DNA of 53,741 nucleotides, from NCBI GenBank assembly GCA_007125845.1, contig SLCK01000101.1:1-53741 (forward strand), read 5' to 3'. The translations under genes were made by a program, and so were the position numbers. Under the pieces are notes generated by a model. That model saw only the letters and a list, made by a program, of their open reading frames with translations, had not been told where the DNA came from and searched no databases. This DNA comes from Gemmatimonadota bacterium (GTDB lineage Bacteria > Gemmatimonadota > Gemmatimonadetes > Longimicrobiales > Gaopeijiaceae). The stretch's first letter is position 1, and the number at the start of each line of letters is the position of its first letter. This document shows, one piece after another, positions 26,309 through 35,511 of the stretch.

Positions 26309-26791
26309 CTAACCCTCCCTGTCCGTCCGGAGCAACCGCTCATCGTCGTCATGAGCAGGGAGGAGCTGGGCGAGAAGCGCCTCCTGCCTCTGGAAGTGTG
26401 CGCTGCGGAGCCGTTCGCGACTCCCCCCCTTCGGGTGATCGTACCCAAGGACATGCAGGGTTCCGTGGATCACCAGCCGAGCCAGCTCCTCCTCCAACGC
26501 CACACCCTCGGCAGTCGCCTGGCGCCCGGCAGCCTCGAACCCGACGTAGACATCGCCAAGGGGATCGTGGCCGGGCTCATGGAGCGCAAAGGCCAGGACA
26601 TCGGTTGGCTCGTCGTGGCCCAGCCAGCGCTCGTTCATCTCGCGGATCGCCGCATCGGAGAGGAAGGTGACGGACACCTCCCCTTCCTCGTGCCCCTCTT
26701 CTCGGAGAGTGAGCTGCACTGCCCGCTCCAGGAGACCCTCGGGCAGTACGTGCCCCTGGGGCGCGTTGAGATGTACGGACAGCCGGCCCAA
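26309..26791 (-). CDS. ybeY: Endoribonuclease YbeY
   Basis: 160 aa from a TTG at 26791. This start follows AGGGGAG by about seven bases and lies four nt after the pgpH stop; the frame is open upstream inside pgpH but that part is not YbeY-like. The signature HGTLHVLGYDH gives the three zinc histidines. The core NERWLGHDEPTDVLAFAL and DPLGDVYVGFEAA are also typical. YbeY is a single-strand endoribonuclease for 16S rRNA 3' maturation and ribosome quality control. phoH, pgpH and ybeY next to each other is a conserved order. The C-terminus is about 20 residues longer than usual and ends in an acidic stretch. Confidence 0.93.
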   Translation of the reverse strand: MGRLSVHLNAPQGHVLPEGLLERAVQLTLREEGHEEGEVSVTFLSDAAIREMNERWLGHDEPTDVLAFALHEPGHDPLGDVYVGFEAAGRQATAEGVALEEELARLVIHGTLHVLGYDHPKGGSRERLRSAHFQRQEALLAQLLPAHDDDERLLRTDREG

Positions 26792-26795
26792 AACG

Positions 26796-29222
26796 TCAGC
26801 TCCCCTCCGGCGCGGAATCGGACCGGGCTCCCTTCCTCCGGTCGATCGGCCCAGAGATCGAGGGCTCTCCGTCCGCGGGAATGAATGCCGGGGCGTCTTC
26901 TTCCGGCGCCTGAGCTCCCTCCTCCCGGTCCGCTGAACCCCCGCCGACATCCCCGACCACGTACCCCCCTGTCAGAGCCGGTGTCTCTGTAAGGTGACGG
27001 GTCGCAGGATAGTCGATCCGCTGATGGTAGGCTCCGGCCAGAACCTTGCGGAACTGTTCCTTGATGATCCCGATCTCCCGGAGGGTCAGGGGCGCCTCGT
27101 CGAGCTGGCCCTGCTCGATCTTGGCCGAGACGATCGATTCGATGAGGTCGCGGACGCGCTCCGGCGTCGGCTCCTGCAGAGAACGCGTCGCCGATTCCAC
27201 GGAGTCGGCGAGCATCACGATCGCCGTCTCCTTGCTCTGCGGCTTGGGTCCCGGGTAGCGATACCGTTCAGCATCCGGCTCCTGTTGCGCCTCGTCGGAT
27301 TCTTCCTTGGCGCGCTCGTAGAAGAATGAGATCTCCTGAGTGCCGTGGTGCTCGGGAATGAAGTCGACGAGAACGTCGGGAACGTTCGCTTCCCTCGCCA
27401 TCCGGATCCCTTCGGTAACGTGCTCGCGCACCACTGATGCCGAGGTCGCGGGCTTCAACTTGTCGTGTGGATTCCGGCCCGCCGGCTGGTTCTCGATGAA
27501 GTACTGGGGCTTGAGCATCTTTCCCACGTCGTGGTAGTAGACCCCGACCCGACAGAGGAGCCCGTTGGCTTCAATGGCGTTCGCCGCAGCTTCCGAGAGA
27601 TTCGCCACGTTGATCGTGTGCGCATAGGTGCCCGGCGCCTCCATGGAAAGCCGCTTGAGCAGCGGACGATTCGGATCCGCCCACTCGAGCAGGGTCTGAT
27701 CCGTGGTGATCCGCGTGAACCACTCGAAGACCGGTAAGAACCCCATGGCTAGGATCGCGCTCACCACCGCGTTGCCTCCGGCCCACGCGAAGGAGGTGGC
27801 CACGGCTCCGAGCTCCCTCCCGTAGAGCACCCCCAGAGTGCCCAGGACCAGGAGATACGCTGCCACGATGATGGCGATGAACATCCATGTCTGGGCACGC
27901 CGGCGCACCGCTCTCACCGAAAGAGCGGACGCCGAGCCCGCCATGAAGACCGGAAGCCAGGCATGCACGCTCTGGAACGGGACCTGCGCGCCGGAAAGGA
28001 CAGCGAGAGTCACGGCGAGCGTGAGCGCCACGCGGCCGTCCCACAAGACGGCAACCGCAAGCGAGACGAAAGCGATCGGGAGGAGCTCAGGCGGCAGCTC
28101 GTGGCGAGCGACGAGGCCACCCGCCCCGGTGAAGGCGAGCACCAGGACCGCCTGAAGGAGGAGCCACCGGAAATTCCTGTAGATGTCGGGCCAGAAGAAG
28201 AAGAGAAGGAACCCGAACACCCCCAGGATCAAGAGGTTCAAGGCCACGCTCCCAATGAAGGAGAGCGCACGGAAGGCGTCATCCTCCAGCATCCCTTCCG
28301 CCCGGAGCGCCTCCTCGTAGGCTCGAAGGCGATCGACCTCAGCCTCGCCGACCTGCTGATTCGCCCGAACGATGGCCTCCCCCTGGAGCACGGTCGCCCG
28401 GGTTGTGGGCACCGCACGCCGAGCGGCCTCGCGGTCCATCTCGGTGGCCAATGCATCGAAGCGGAGGCTGGGCGTCATGAAGCGAATCAGGGCGAGGCGC
28501 AAGAGCTCGTTCACCTCGGACCCGACCCCCGGAGAGAGAAGGTTGGTCGCCTCCTCGTAGAAGTCGCGTGAGGTCAAGACCGAGTCGCGCTCGATGTAGC
28601 GCTCGGCACCGTCGGGATCGACCACGAGGATTCTTCCGGGGGTACCGGGATCGAGCCTTGCGGCCTCGTCCAGAACCCCCTCCGGGAGGATTTCCCGCAC
28701 GGCTCGGCGGGCGGCGCTCTCCAGGAGCTGGCGCGATTCCGTGGTCCGGAGGGCCTCCCGCTGAGCGGGGTTCACGACGAGCCCGAGATCGGAGAGTAAC
28801 TGCTCGAGAGCCGCGCCGGGATCGTCCTCGTCGTCGCTCAAGCTCACCGCATCGAAGAAGCTGTCGAGCACCTCCTCCATCCTGGGCGCCGCCTCGGTGT
28901 CGAGACGGAAGGTCGGTGGAACAGCCGATGCCGCGGAGTCGCGTTCGCGATTGAGCTCCTCGGGGTCCTTCGGCACCCCGAAGGTGATCGAGGCGATGAT
29001 GTCCTCCTCGGCCACCATCCCGACCTGATAGCCCGCCATCTGCGGCCCGGGCGTCGGCGGAAAGAACAGCGTGATGGCGAGTGCCAACGCGATGAGGAGG
29101 AGCCAGCGGGCTCCATGGTGCAGAACGCCATCGGGCCATCCCCTCTCGGGAGCTCGCGAGAGGCGAGCGAGAGGCGTATCCCATCCACCGCGCTTGCCGG
29201 ACGACGATGCCGATCGGGTCAC
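26796..29222 (-). CDS. pgpH: PgpH-type 7TM-HD cyclic-di-AMP phosphodiesterase
   Basis: 808 aa. The GTG at 29222 overlaps the phoH stop by four bases (GTGA) with GGAGG eight bases before it. Membrane helix 1 at about 40-57; a large extracytoplasmic 7TMR-HDED domain to about 320 (VAEEDIIASITFGVPKD, VLQGEAIVRANQQV); six helices at about 325-500; then a cytoplasmic HD domain: GTYAHTINVANLSEAAANAI, YYHDVGKMLKPQYF, REHVTEGIRMAREA and IPEHHGTQEISFFY give the metal ligands. PgpH hydrolyses c-di-AMP, which controls K+ and osmotic balance. The C-terminal 60 residues are acidic and probably disordered. Confidence 0.94.
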   Translation of the reverse strand: MTRSASSSGKRGGWDTPLARLSRAPERGWPDGVLHHGARWLLLIALALAITLFFPPTPGPQMAGYQVGMVAEEDIIASITFGVPKDPEELNRERDSAASAVPPTFRLDTEAAPRMEEVLDSFFDAVSLSDDEDDPGAALEQLLSDLGLVVNPAQREALRTTESRQLLESAARRAVREILPEGVLDEAARLDPGTPGRILVVDPDGAERYIERDSVLTSRDFYEEATNLLSPGVGSEVNELLRLALIRFMTPSLRFDALATEMDREAARRAVPTTRATVLQGEAIVRANQQVGEAEVDRLRAYEEALRAEGMLEDDAFRALSFIGSVALNLLILGVFGFLLFFFWPDIYRNFRWLLLQAVLVLAFTGAGGLVARHELPPELLPIAFVSLAVAVLWDGRVALTLAVTLAVLSGAQVPFQSVHAWLPVFMAGSASALSVRAVRRRAQTWMFIAIIVAAYLLVLGTLGVLYGRELGAVATSFAWAGGNAVVSAILAMGFLPVFEWFTRITTDQTLLEWADPNRPLLKRLSMEAPGTYAHTINVANLSEAAANAIEANGLLCRVGVYYHDVGKMLKPQYFIENQPAGRNPHDKLKPATSASVVREHVTEGIRMAREANVPDVLVDFIPEHHGTQEISFFYERAKEESDEAQQEPDAERYRYPGPKPQSKETAIVMLADSVESATRSLQEPTPERVRDLIESIVSAKIEQGQLDEAPLTLREIGIIKEQFRKVLAGAYHQRIDYPATRHLTETPALTGGYVVGDVGGGSADREEGAQAPEEDAPAFIPADGEPSISGPIDRRKGARSDSAPEGS

Positions 29223-30208
29223 GCAGAGCCCTCCGCTTGTTCCTGCGCGTCGGAATAGGCCCGGATGATATCCTTCACCAGCCGGTGCCGGATGACGTCC
29301 GTCCCGTCGAGATAGATCAGGGAGATCCCTTCAATGCCCGAGAGGATACGCTCCACCTGGAGCAGTCCGGAGCTCACCACCTGCGGGAGGTCGACCTGGG
29401 TCTTGTCCCCCGTGATCACCACCTTCGAGTTCAATCCGAGGCGAGTGAGGAACATCTTCATCTGCGCCTCGGTCGAGTTCTGGGCTTCGTCCAGGATCAC
29501 GAACGCGTCCGAGAGAGTTCTACCCCGCATATATGCGAGCGGTGCGATCTCGATCGTACGATCCTCCAACGCCCGCTGGATGCGGTCGTGTGGCATCATA
29601 TCTTCGAGGGCGTCGTAGAGAGGCCTGAGATACGGATCGACCTTCTCCTGGAGATCGCCGGGGAGGAAGCCCAGATTCTCGCCAGCCTCTACGGCTGGCC
29701 GGGCGAGAATGATGCGCTTGACCCGCTTTCGATAGAGCGCGTCCACGGCGGCTGCCACGGCAAGATACGTCTTGCCCGTTCCGGCGGGGCCGATTCCGAT
29801 CACGATATCGTGATTGGCGATCGCCTCGAGGTACGTCGCCTGCCCGACCGATTTCGGGCTGATGACTTTGCGGGTCCCCGGAAGTGCGATCCTGATTCCC
29901 GGGTCCTGACGAACGGCCGCCGAATCCCCCCGCAGGTCGAACTCCTCCACGATCCGGGCCACATCGCCCGCGTCGAAGGGAGCCCGGATGCGGGCGAGCT
30001 CGATCAGGTGCTGGATCACCGGAACCGCCCTCTCGAGTGGGGCGAGCTCCCCGGAGAGGATCATGTGGTCCCCTCTGAGCACCACACGGATTCCAAAGAG
30101 CCTGGCCAACTCCTGTACGTTCTGGTCGTTCACTCCGGCCAGCAGGAGCTGATCGGCTCCCTCCGCGTCCAGCCGGTGCTCCACAATTGTCCCTTTGGTA
30201 CTCTCCAT
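29219..30208 (-). CDS. phoH: PhoH-like ATPase
   Basis: 329 aa, the standard length. An N-terminal KH-like segment (about 10-95) leads to the P-loop ATPase: GIGPAGTGKTYLAVAAAVDA (Walker A), RIILARPAVEAGENLGFLPG, and FVILDEAQNSTEAQMKMFLT (Walker B), then SKVVITGDKTQVDLP. It belongs to the PhoH/PhoL group linked to RNA metabolism and usually encoded next to ybeY, as here. A GGAGG site is just before the ATG. It follows aspS by 23 nt and overlaps pgpH by four. Confidence 0.94.
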   Translation of the reverse strand: MESTKGTIVEHRLDAEGADQLLLAGVNDQNVQELARLFGIRVVLRGDHMILSGELAPLERAVPVIQHLIELARIRAPFDAGDVARIVEEFDLRGDSAAVRQDPGIRIALPGTRKVISPKSVGQATYLEAIANHDIVIGIGPAGTGKTYLAVAAAVDALYRKRVKRIILARPAVEAGENLGFLPGDLQEKVDPYLRPLYDALEDMMPHDRIQRALEDRTIEIAPLAYMRGRTLSDAFVILDEAQNSTEAQMKMFLTRLGLNSKVVITGDKTQVDLPQVVSSGLLQVERILSGIEGISLIYLDGTDVIRHRLVKDIIRAYSDAQEQAEGSA

Positions 30209-30231
30209 GCTCCTCCCTGTCGAAGGTGAAC

Positions 30232-32037
30232 TCAGGAGGCCGGCACTCCGGCGCCCCGTCGCAGCGGAGCGATGTGAAGCTCCTCCATCTCTGCGGCGCC
30301 AAGGGGGGTCGGTGCACCCTCGAAGAGCGCCCTCGCCGCGGTTGTCTTGGGAAAGGCGATCACGTCCCTGAGGCTGCCCGCACCGATGAAGTCCTTCACG
30401 AGCCGGTCGACGCCGAGCGCGATTCCCCCGTGCGGAGGTGCTCCCGATGCGAGCGCCTCCAGCAGGAAGCCATATTTGCGCGCGATCTCTTCCTCCTGCA
30501 TGCCGAGCGCCTGGAAAACCCGGCGCTGAAGCTCCGGATCGTGGATCCGGATGCTTCCCGAGCCCAGCTCGGATCCGTTGTACACCAGATCGTAGGCGAG
30601 ACTCCGGACGGAGAGCGGATCTTCATCCAACCGATCCAGGTCCTCAGGGTGCGGAAGCACGAACGGATGATGCCCGGGATGCATGCGTCCCTCGTGTTCC
30701 TCGAAGAGAGGGAAGTCGAGGACCCAGAGCCAAGCGTGGTCCCGCTCGGCCGGAAGTCCCATCGCCCCGATGACCGAGCCCCGCACGGCAGAGAGGGCCG
30801 GTGACGTCATGGCATCGGGTCCGGCGGCGGCCACGATCAAGTCTCCGGGCCGGGCTCCACTCAGCTCCCATTCTCCCTCCCCGAGCCACCGGGAGAGCGG
30901 CCCGCTCCCCCCATCGTCCGTCCTCTTCGCCCAGAGCAGGCCGGGCGCCCCGGCAGCCTGGGCCGCCTTTTCGAGTTCCTCGATCTCCCTGCGACTCAAT
31001 CTCGCCCCTTCCCGCAAGAGGAATCCCCGTATCCGTCCCCCCTCCTCCACCGCGTTGCGAAGGATCTTCGAGTCAGCGGACCCGAAGGCGTCGGTCCAAT
31101 CCGAGATCTCGAGACTCCAACGCAGGTCGGGGCGGTCTGACCCAAATCGGTCGAGCGCCTCGGCATGCGTCATACGTTCGAATGGCGGCACCGCCTCGAT
31201 CTCCGCGGTCGCGGCCATCTCGGCCATCAGGCCCTCGATCCAACCCAGGATATCGTCCGGCTCCACGAACGCCGCCTCGAGATCGATCTGGGTGAACTCC
31301 GGCTGCCGGTCTGCCCGCAGGTCCTCGTCCCGGAAGCAGCGCGCGATCTGCACGTACCGGTCGTAGCCCGCGGTCATCAGGACCTGCTTGTAGATCTGGG
31401 GGCTCTGCGGAAGTGCGAAGAACTCGCCCGGGTGGACCCGGCTCGGAACGAGATAGTCCCGCGCACCCTCCGGCGTGGTTTTCGTGAGAATGGGCGTCTC
31501 GATCTCCAGAAAGCCCAGGCGGTCGAAGTAGTTCCTGGTGGCAAGCACGAGGTCGTGGCGTAGACGGAGGTTCGCCTGGAGCTCGCTCCGCCGAAGATCG
31601 AGGTGGCGATGCTTGAGCCGCAACTCCTCCGCCGCTAGGTCCTCGTCCGGTCCCCTGTAGACGGGAATCTGGGGAGTTCTCGCCGGGTTCAGGAGCTCCA
31701 GGCGTTGGACCCGGAACTCGACGTCTCCGGTCGGCAGCTCAGGGTTTCGGGCCTCTGTCGGGCGGAGTGCCACCTCACCCTCTACCCGGATCACGGATTC
31801 GCTGCCGAGCTTATGTGCTTCGGTGAGGCTCTCGGCCTCGGTCCACTCCGGACCGAAGGAAATCTGAACCAGGCCGCTCCGGTCCCGCAGGTCCACGAAG
31901 AGGAGCCCGCCGAGATCCCGGCGGCGGTGAACCCACCCGGTGAGCCGCTCCGTCCTCCCGGCGTCGGACGAACGCAGCCCCCCCGCCGTACGACTCCGAA
32001 ACCCCGTGGCCTCGCTCCCCTCACCACGTCCCGTCAT
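30232..32037 (-). CDS. aspS: Aspartate--tRNA ligase
   Basis: 601 aa from the ATG at 32037 (GAGGA about seven bases upstream; a longer frame exists with no support). Domains: OB-fold anticodon binding (LTGWVHRRRDLGGLLFVDLR), catalytic class II core with motif 2 FRDEDLRADRQPEFTQID and motif 3 GGIALGVDRLVKDFIGAGSL, and the bacterial GAD insertion (about 290-420). It charges tRNA-Asp. Whether it is discriminating or also charges tRNA-Asn cannot be decided from the sequence. First gene of the minus-strand run aspS-phoH-pgpH-ybeY-aarF and onwards; divergent from rlmN. Confidence 0.97.
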   Translation of the reverse strand: MTGRGEGSEATGFRSRTAGGLRSSDAGRTERLTGWVHRRRDLGGLLFVDLRDRSGLVQISFGPEWTEAESLTEAHKLGSESVIRVEGEVALRPTEARNPELPTGDVEFRVQRLELLNPARTPQIPVYRGPDEDLAAEELRLKHRHLDLRRSELQANLRLRHDLVLATRNYFDRLGFLEIETPILTKTTPEGARDYLVPSRVHPGEFFALPQSPQIYKQVLMTAGYDRYVQIARCFRDEDLRADRQPEFTQIDLEAAFVEPDDILGWIEGLMAEMAATAEIEAVPPFERMTHAEALDRFGSDRPDLRWSLEISDWTDAFGSADSKILRNAVEEGGRIRGFLLREGARLSRREIEELEKAAQAAGAPGLLWAKRTDDGGSGPLSRWLGEGEWELSGARPGDLIVAAAGPDAMTSPALSAVRGSVIGAMGLPAERDHAWLWVLDFPLFEEHEGRMHPGHHPFVLPHPEDLDRLDEDPLSVRSLAYDLVYNGSELGSGSIRIHDPELQRRVFQALGMQEEEIARKYGFLLEALASGAPPHGGIALGVDRLVKDFIGAGSLRDVIAFPKTTAARALFEGAPTPLGAAEMEELHIAPLRRGAGVPAS

Positions 32038-32427
32038 CTGAATTCCTCGTCCACAGAGTTCATCTGAATTCGAATCCCGTCCCCGGAGGCTTCCGGGTGG
32101 CTGTGAAGCGGGTCGAGCCCCTTGGGCACCTCGCGTCCCGACTCGGATTGGGCAGGGAGATTTGAAGAGGATCGGGACGGAGCGTCGTCGCACCGCCGGA
32201 AAGGCGACCGGTGTATTCGACCCGGTTCGGAGATAAGCGCTCTCCCTCTCAGGCTACCGTCGAACCACGCTCCCCCGGTAAGCAACGCTCCGGGTGCGAA
32301 CCCGGTACCATCCTTGGGGGGGGACTGGCTAAGTTAATGATGCACCCAACAGGACTCAAGCTGGTTCCGCGGAGGATCGGGGACCCCTGCTGCATCAACC
32401 GGTCGGTGCCGAGCCTCAGGAGGCGCC
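32038..32427. other. 390-nt intergenic region between divergent aspS and rlmN
   Basis: It must carry promoters for both genes, but no convincing -35/-10 pair stands out. It contains a perfect 6-bp hairpin around 32290-32305 (CCGGGT and ACCCGG arms, 4-nt loop), a run of eight G at about 32326-32333, and a segment that superficially resembles tRNA pieces but does not fold as a tRNA. No gene is apparent. Confidence 0.5.
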
Positions 32428-33552
32428 ATGACACCTGCATCCACACGCTCCTCGGACAGCGAGCCGTCCCACCCCCGGGACGCCAGCGCTTCTACCGGAC
32501 CAGTCCACCTCCTCGAGCTCACGCCGGAGGAGCTTTCGGCCCGCCTGTCCCGTCACTTCGAGGCACGCCGGCAGCCCGAGTTCCGCGTGGATCAGGTGCG
32601 CAAGTGGGTCTACGAGAGCAGCGTGTCGTCCATCGGGGAGATGTCGAACCTTCCCTTGACCGAGAGAGAAGCCCTTGCGGCCGCTTTTCGACTCGCGGAG
32701 CCGGAGGCGGCCACGGTGTCCCGATCGAAGGACGGCACGGTGAAGCACCTCTGGCGGCTGGAGGACGGCAAGGTCGTGGAATCGGTGCTCATTCCCGCCG
32801 AGAGCCGACTCACCCTGTGCATCTCCTCGCAGGCGGGGTGCGCGATGGGGTGCACCTTCTGCGCCACGGGTTGGAGCGGATTCTCTCGCCAACTCTCGGC
32901 AGCGGAGATCGTGGCGCAGTACCGGGCATCGCGGCGCTGGGCCGAGGAACACGACTACGGCTCGATCACGAACGTCGTCTACATGGGGATGGGGGAGCCT
33001 CTCTCCAACCGGAAGGCGGTCCACCCCTCCCTGACGATCCTGAACCGGGGATTCGGGCTGGGTGCCCGCCGGATCACGGTCTCCACCGTGGGTGTCGTGC
33101 CCGGAATCGCGGAGCTGGCGGCCCGCCCCGAGCAGTTCGAGCTGGCTCTCTCACTCCACGCACCGGAGTCGGAGTTGCGCCGAACGCTCATCCCGCTCGA
33201 GAAGCGCCATCCCCTCCCGGAGCTGATGGAGGCCATCCGCGCCTTCCGTGAGGGAAAAGGCCGGAGGGTCACGTTCGAGTACACGATGATCCGGGGCATC
33301 AACGACGCTCCGCGTCTGGCCCCGATGCTGGCCGACCTGGCCCGCGACGTTCAGGCCTTCGTCAACCTGATCCCCTTCAACCCGATCCCATATCAGGATT
33401 GGCGCCCTTCGACCCCCGACCGTGTGGATCACTTCCGTCGGGCACTCGAGGAAGCCGGGGTGTCGGTCGCAGTCCGCGCGCCCCGAGGCCAGGACATCGA
33501 CGCCGCTTGCGGCCAGCTTCGGGCAAACGCGCTCGTGCAGATCGCAAAGTAG
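32428..33552 (+). CDS. rlmN: 23S rRNA / tRNA adenine-C2 methyltransferase RlmN
   Basis: 374 aa. AGGAGG five bases before the ATG fixes the start. It is a radical-SAM enzyme that methylates A2503 of 23S rRNA and A37 of some tRNAs. The cluster motif is CAMGCTFC, preceded by the conserved Cys in LTLCISSQAG; the C-terminal methyl-carrier/resolving cysteine is in DAACGQLRA. MGMGEPLSN, ITVSTVGVVPGI and NLIPFNPIPYQDWRPS complete the pattern. The first about 25 residues are extra and polar. Ends 17 nt from the convergent lepB. Confidence 0.96.
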   Translation: MTPASTRSSDSEPSHPRDASASTGPVHLLELTPEELSARLSRHFEARRQPEFRVDQVRKWVYESSVSSIGEMSNLPLTEREALAAAFRLAEPEAATVSRSKDGTVKHLWRLEDGKVVESVLIPAESRLTLCISSQAGCAMGCTFCATGWSGFSRQLSAAEIVAQYRASRRWAEEHDYGSITNVVYMGMGEPLSNRKAVHPSLTILNRGFGLGARRITVSTVGVVPGIAELAARPEQFELALSLHAPESELRRTLIPLEKRHPLPELMEAIRAFREGKGRRVTFEYTMIRGINDAPRLAPMLADLARDVQAFVNLIPFNPIPYQDWRPSTPDRVDHFRRALEEAGVSVAVRAPRGQDIDAACGQLRANALVQIAK

Positions 33553-33569
33553 TTCGGGGGCCAACCTTC

Positions 33570-34355
33570 CTACCGAATCCGTCGTCCAATCCGGTCCCAC
33601 CGGATCTCGCGCAGGAAGGAGAAGGGCCTCGTCGACTCCCGGTCGTAGGAAAAATAGAAGAACATCGCCTTCCCTTCGATGCGCCAATCCTCGATCAAGC
33701 CCCAGTAGCGGGAATCCAGGGAGAAGTCTCGGTTGTCCCCGAGCATGAAATAGTTGTCGTCGGGCACCACGATAGGACCCCAGTTGTCCCGCGTCGGACG
33801 GTACTCGGAGGAGTCCTCGTCCTCCAAGACATGGTCCCGCTGCCACATCATCCACGGATGTTCATCGTCGCCCGTCGGGTCGCTCCACTTCACGTAGGGC
33901 TCATCCTGTCGCACCCCGTTCACGTAGAGGTGCTTGTCACGCATCGAGAGAGTGTCTCCAGGCATCCCTACAAGCCGCTTCACCAACTTCATCCTGTCCT
34001 CGTGGGCGGGATCGAAAACGAGGACCTCTCCCCTGCGGGGCTCCGAATACCCCGGCGTGCGCAGGTCCACCCCCGGAAGGCGAGTTCCGAGCGCGACCCG
34101 GTTGACCATCAGGAAGTCCCCGACCATCAGGGTGTCCTCCATCGACCCTGAGGTGATCACAAAGGTCTGGATGAGGAAAGTCCGGATGACGACGAGGAGC
34201 ACGACCGTCAGCGCGAGAGTCTTTACCCACTCCCACGCCTCGCTCCGTCCCCCACCGGCCCGGCCCGACTCGGCCGACGTCCTCTCGCGCCCCTTCGACC
34301 GCTCCCGCCGGTCTCTACGCGACCGGCCGCTCCCCGCTCTGCTCATCTCATTCAC
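33570..34355 (-). CDS. lepB: Signal peptidase I
   Basis: 261 aa from a GTG at 34355 that overlaps the upstream stop (GTGA) with GGAG four bases before it; an ATG at 34346 is the alternative. A basic Arg/Ser-rich cytoplasmic segment of about 38 residues precedes one membrane helix (LALTVVLLVVIRTFLI). The catalytic serine is in ITSGSMEDTLMVGDFLMVNR and the lysine in KLVKRLVGMPGDTL; the C-terminal GDNRDFSLDSRYWG box is also present. It removes signal peptides of exported proteins on the outer face of the inner membrane. Last gene of the panB operon. Confidence 0.95.
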   Translation of the reverse strand: MNEMSRAGSGRSRRDRRERSKGRERTSAESGRAGGGRSEAWEWVKTLALTVVLLVVIRTFLIQTFVITSGSMEDTLMVGDFLMVNRVALGTRLPGVDLRTPGYSEPRRGEVLVFDPAHEDRMKLVKRLVGMPGDTLSMRDKHLYVNGVRQDEPYVKWSDPTGDDEHPWMMWQRDHVLEDEDSSEYRPTRDNWGPIVVPDDNYFMLGDNRDFSLDSRYWGLIEDWRIEGKAMFFYFSYDRESTRPFSFLREIRWDRIGRRIR

Positions 34356-34927
34356 CAGACTCCGTCGAGGATTCGTCTCGGATTCCACCACGGCAACTTC
34401 GGAACCGCGGGGCCGTCCGCCCCGGACACCTCACCGAGCGAATCGGTCTCGAGCGGCTCCTCCGGCGGCCAGTCCGTCCCTATGAGGACCGTGACATCGA
34501 CCAGGAGCGACGTATCCGGTTCCGATGATACCGAGGCAACGTTCAGCGACCGACCCACGGCTTCCGCCGAGGCCAGCCCGCCGACCCGGTCGAGCACGAC
34601 CGACGTGTCGCGCCCGAAGGTCGCGGCATTTCCGTAATAGACCACATCGAACCCCGCATCCCTCAGGAGGTCCCGGGCACGCGCGGCCGCCCCCGGTATC
34701 CCTCCGGCGTTCAGGACCTCCACTCGAACCCGGTCCCCGGGAGAGGGCAGGGTCGCCTCCGCTTCCTCTGCCTCGACAGCAGTCTCAATGCTCCTGGGGG
34801 GAACTTCGGTCCACTCCCCGCGCGTGAAGACGGCGCCCAACCCCAGTCCCACCACAATGACGCCGAGGACGAGGGCCGGTGGCCAGAGCGGCTCCCGACG
34901 CCTCCGGCCCCGCTCACCGGCCCGCAA
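34352..34927 (-). CDS. Membrane-anchored LytR C-terminal (LytR_C) domain protein
   Basis: 191 aa from a TTG at 34927, 14 nt inside the end of yqeK. It has a short basic N-terminus, one membrane helix (ALVLGVIVVGLGLGAVF, about 18-34), an acidic linker and a LytR_C domain at about 68-150 (RVRVEVLNAGGIPGAAARAR, GFDVVYYGNA, TSVVLDRVG, VDVTVLIG). In Gram-positive bacteria the domain is fused to cell-wall glycopolymer ligases; here the catalytic LytR_CpsA_Psr part is missing. The function is unknown; its place next to lepB and yqeK suggests an envelope role. Confidence 0.75.
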   Translation of the reverse strand: MRAGERGRRRREPLWPPALVLGVIVVGLGLGAVFTRGEWTEVPPRSIETAVEAEEAEATLPSPGDRVRVEVLNAGGIPGAAARARDLLRDAGFDVVYYGNAATFGRDTSVVLDRVGGLASAEAVGRSLNVASVSSEPDTSLLVDVTVLIGTDWPPEEPLETDSLGEVSGADGPAVPKLPWWNPRRILDGVW

Positions 34928-35495
34928 GAGCCACCAATCCGTTCCAGAATGCCACGCTCTCCCTTCTCAAGGACCTCCCGGCATCGAGCGTGCGCCCAAT
35001 CCGCGCCCGCGCAACCTCGATGACCACCTCCTCGGCCGCGTGCGGCATCCGCTTCCTCAGCTCCGCTCTGGGATCGCCCGGGAAATCACGTCCCGGCTCG
35101 AGGAAGTCGGCCGTGTAGAGAGCACGCCCAAGGCGACCGAGCCGTGGATGACCGATCGTGTGGAAGGCCACGGCCAGGATCAGCTCGCTGTCGCCCACGC
35201 CCTCCTCCTCGAGCCGATCGGCGGCGGCGGGTCCATGGAGCACCGGATCGGGCAGGTCGCGCAGCTCTTCGTCGGCGATCATGGTTCGTAGTTCGGAGGG
35301 ATCGCCGTCCCGAAGCACGTCGTGCAGGTAGCCGGCGGCTCGCCAACGCACGACCTCCCCGGCGTCCAAGTCGAGCGACCGCGCCCAGTGTTCCATGAGG
35401 TCAGCCACCCGCCGCATATGCTCGCGCCGGGGGGCTCCCGCGCAACTCCATTCCGGCAGCTCGCCCTTCGCGGCTCGTACCACCAAAGGATGCAT
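34914..35495 (-). CDS. yqeK: YqeK-like HD-domain hydrolase (Ap4A hydrolase family)
   Basis: 193 aa from the ATG at 35495, five bases after GAGG; a GTG six bases earlier is possible. The HD motifs are ordered as in YqeK: HMRRVADLMEHWA, GYLHDVLRDG, VLHGPAAADRL, LAVAFHTIGHP and ALYTADFLEPGRDF. YqeK proteins hydrolyse diadenosine tetraphosphate symmetrically to ADP. In many Firmicutes yqeK sits beside nadD and rsfS; here it sits between panC and a LytR_C gene. The C-terminal 50 residues are Arg/Glu-rich helices. Confidence 0.85.
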   Translation of the reverse strand: MHPLVVRAAKGELPEWSCAGAPRREHMRRVADLMEHWARSLDLDAGEVVRWRAAGYLHDVLRDGDPSELRTMIADEELRDLPDPVLHGPAAADRLEEEGVGDSELILAVAFHTIGHPRLGRLGRALYTADFLEPGRDFPGDPRAELRKRMPHAAEEVVIEVARARIGRTLDAGRSLRRESVAFWNGLVALAGR

Positions 35496-35511
35496 GTTCA
35501 CCTCGCCACTC

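Noticed and set aside
32195..32320. Minus-strand stretch resembling tRNA pieces (GAGAGCGC, a loop with CCG as anticodon, GGGTCGAA)
   Set aside because: The D stem does not pair, the anticodon stem has at least two mismatches, and no T arm or acceptor stem lies at the right distance.
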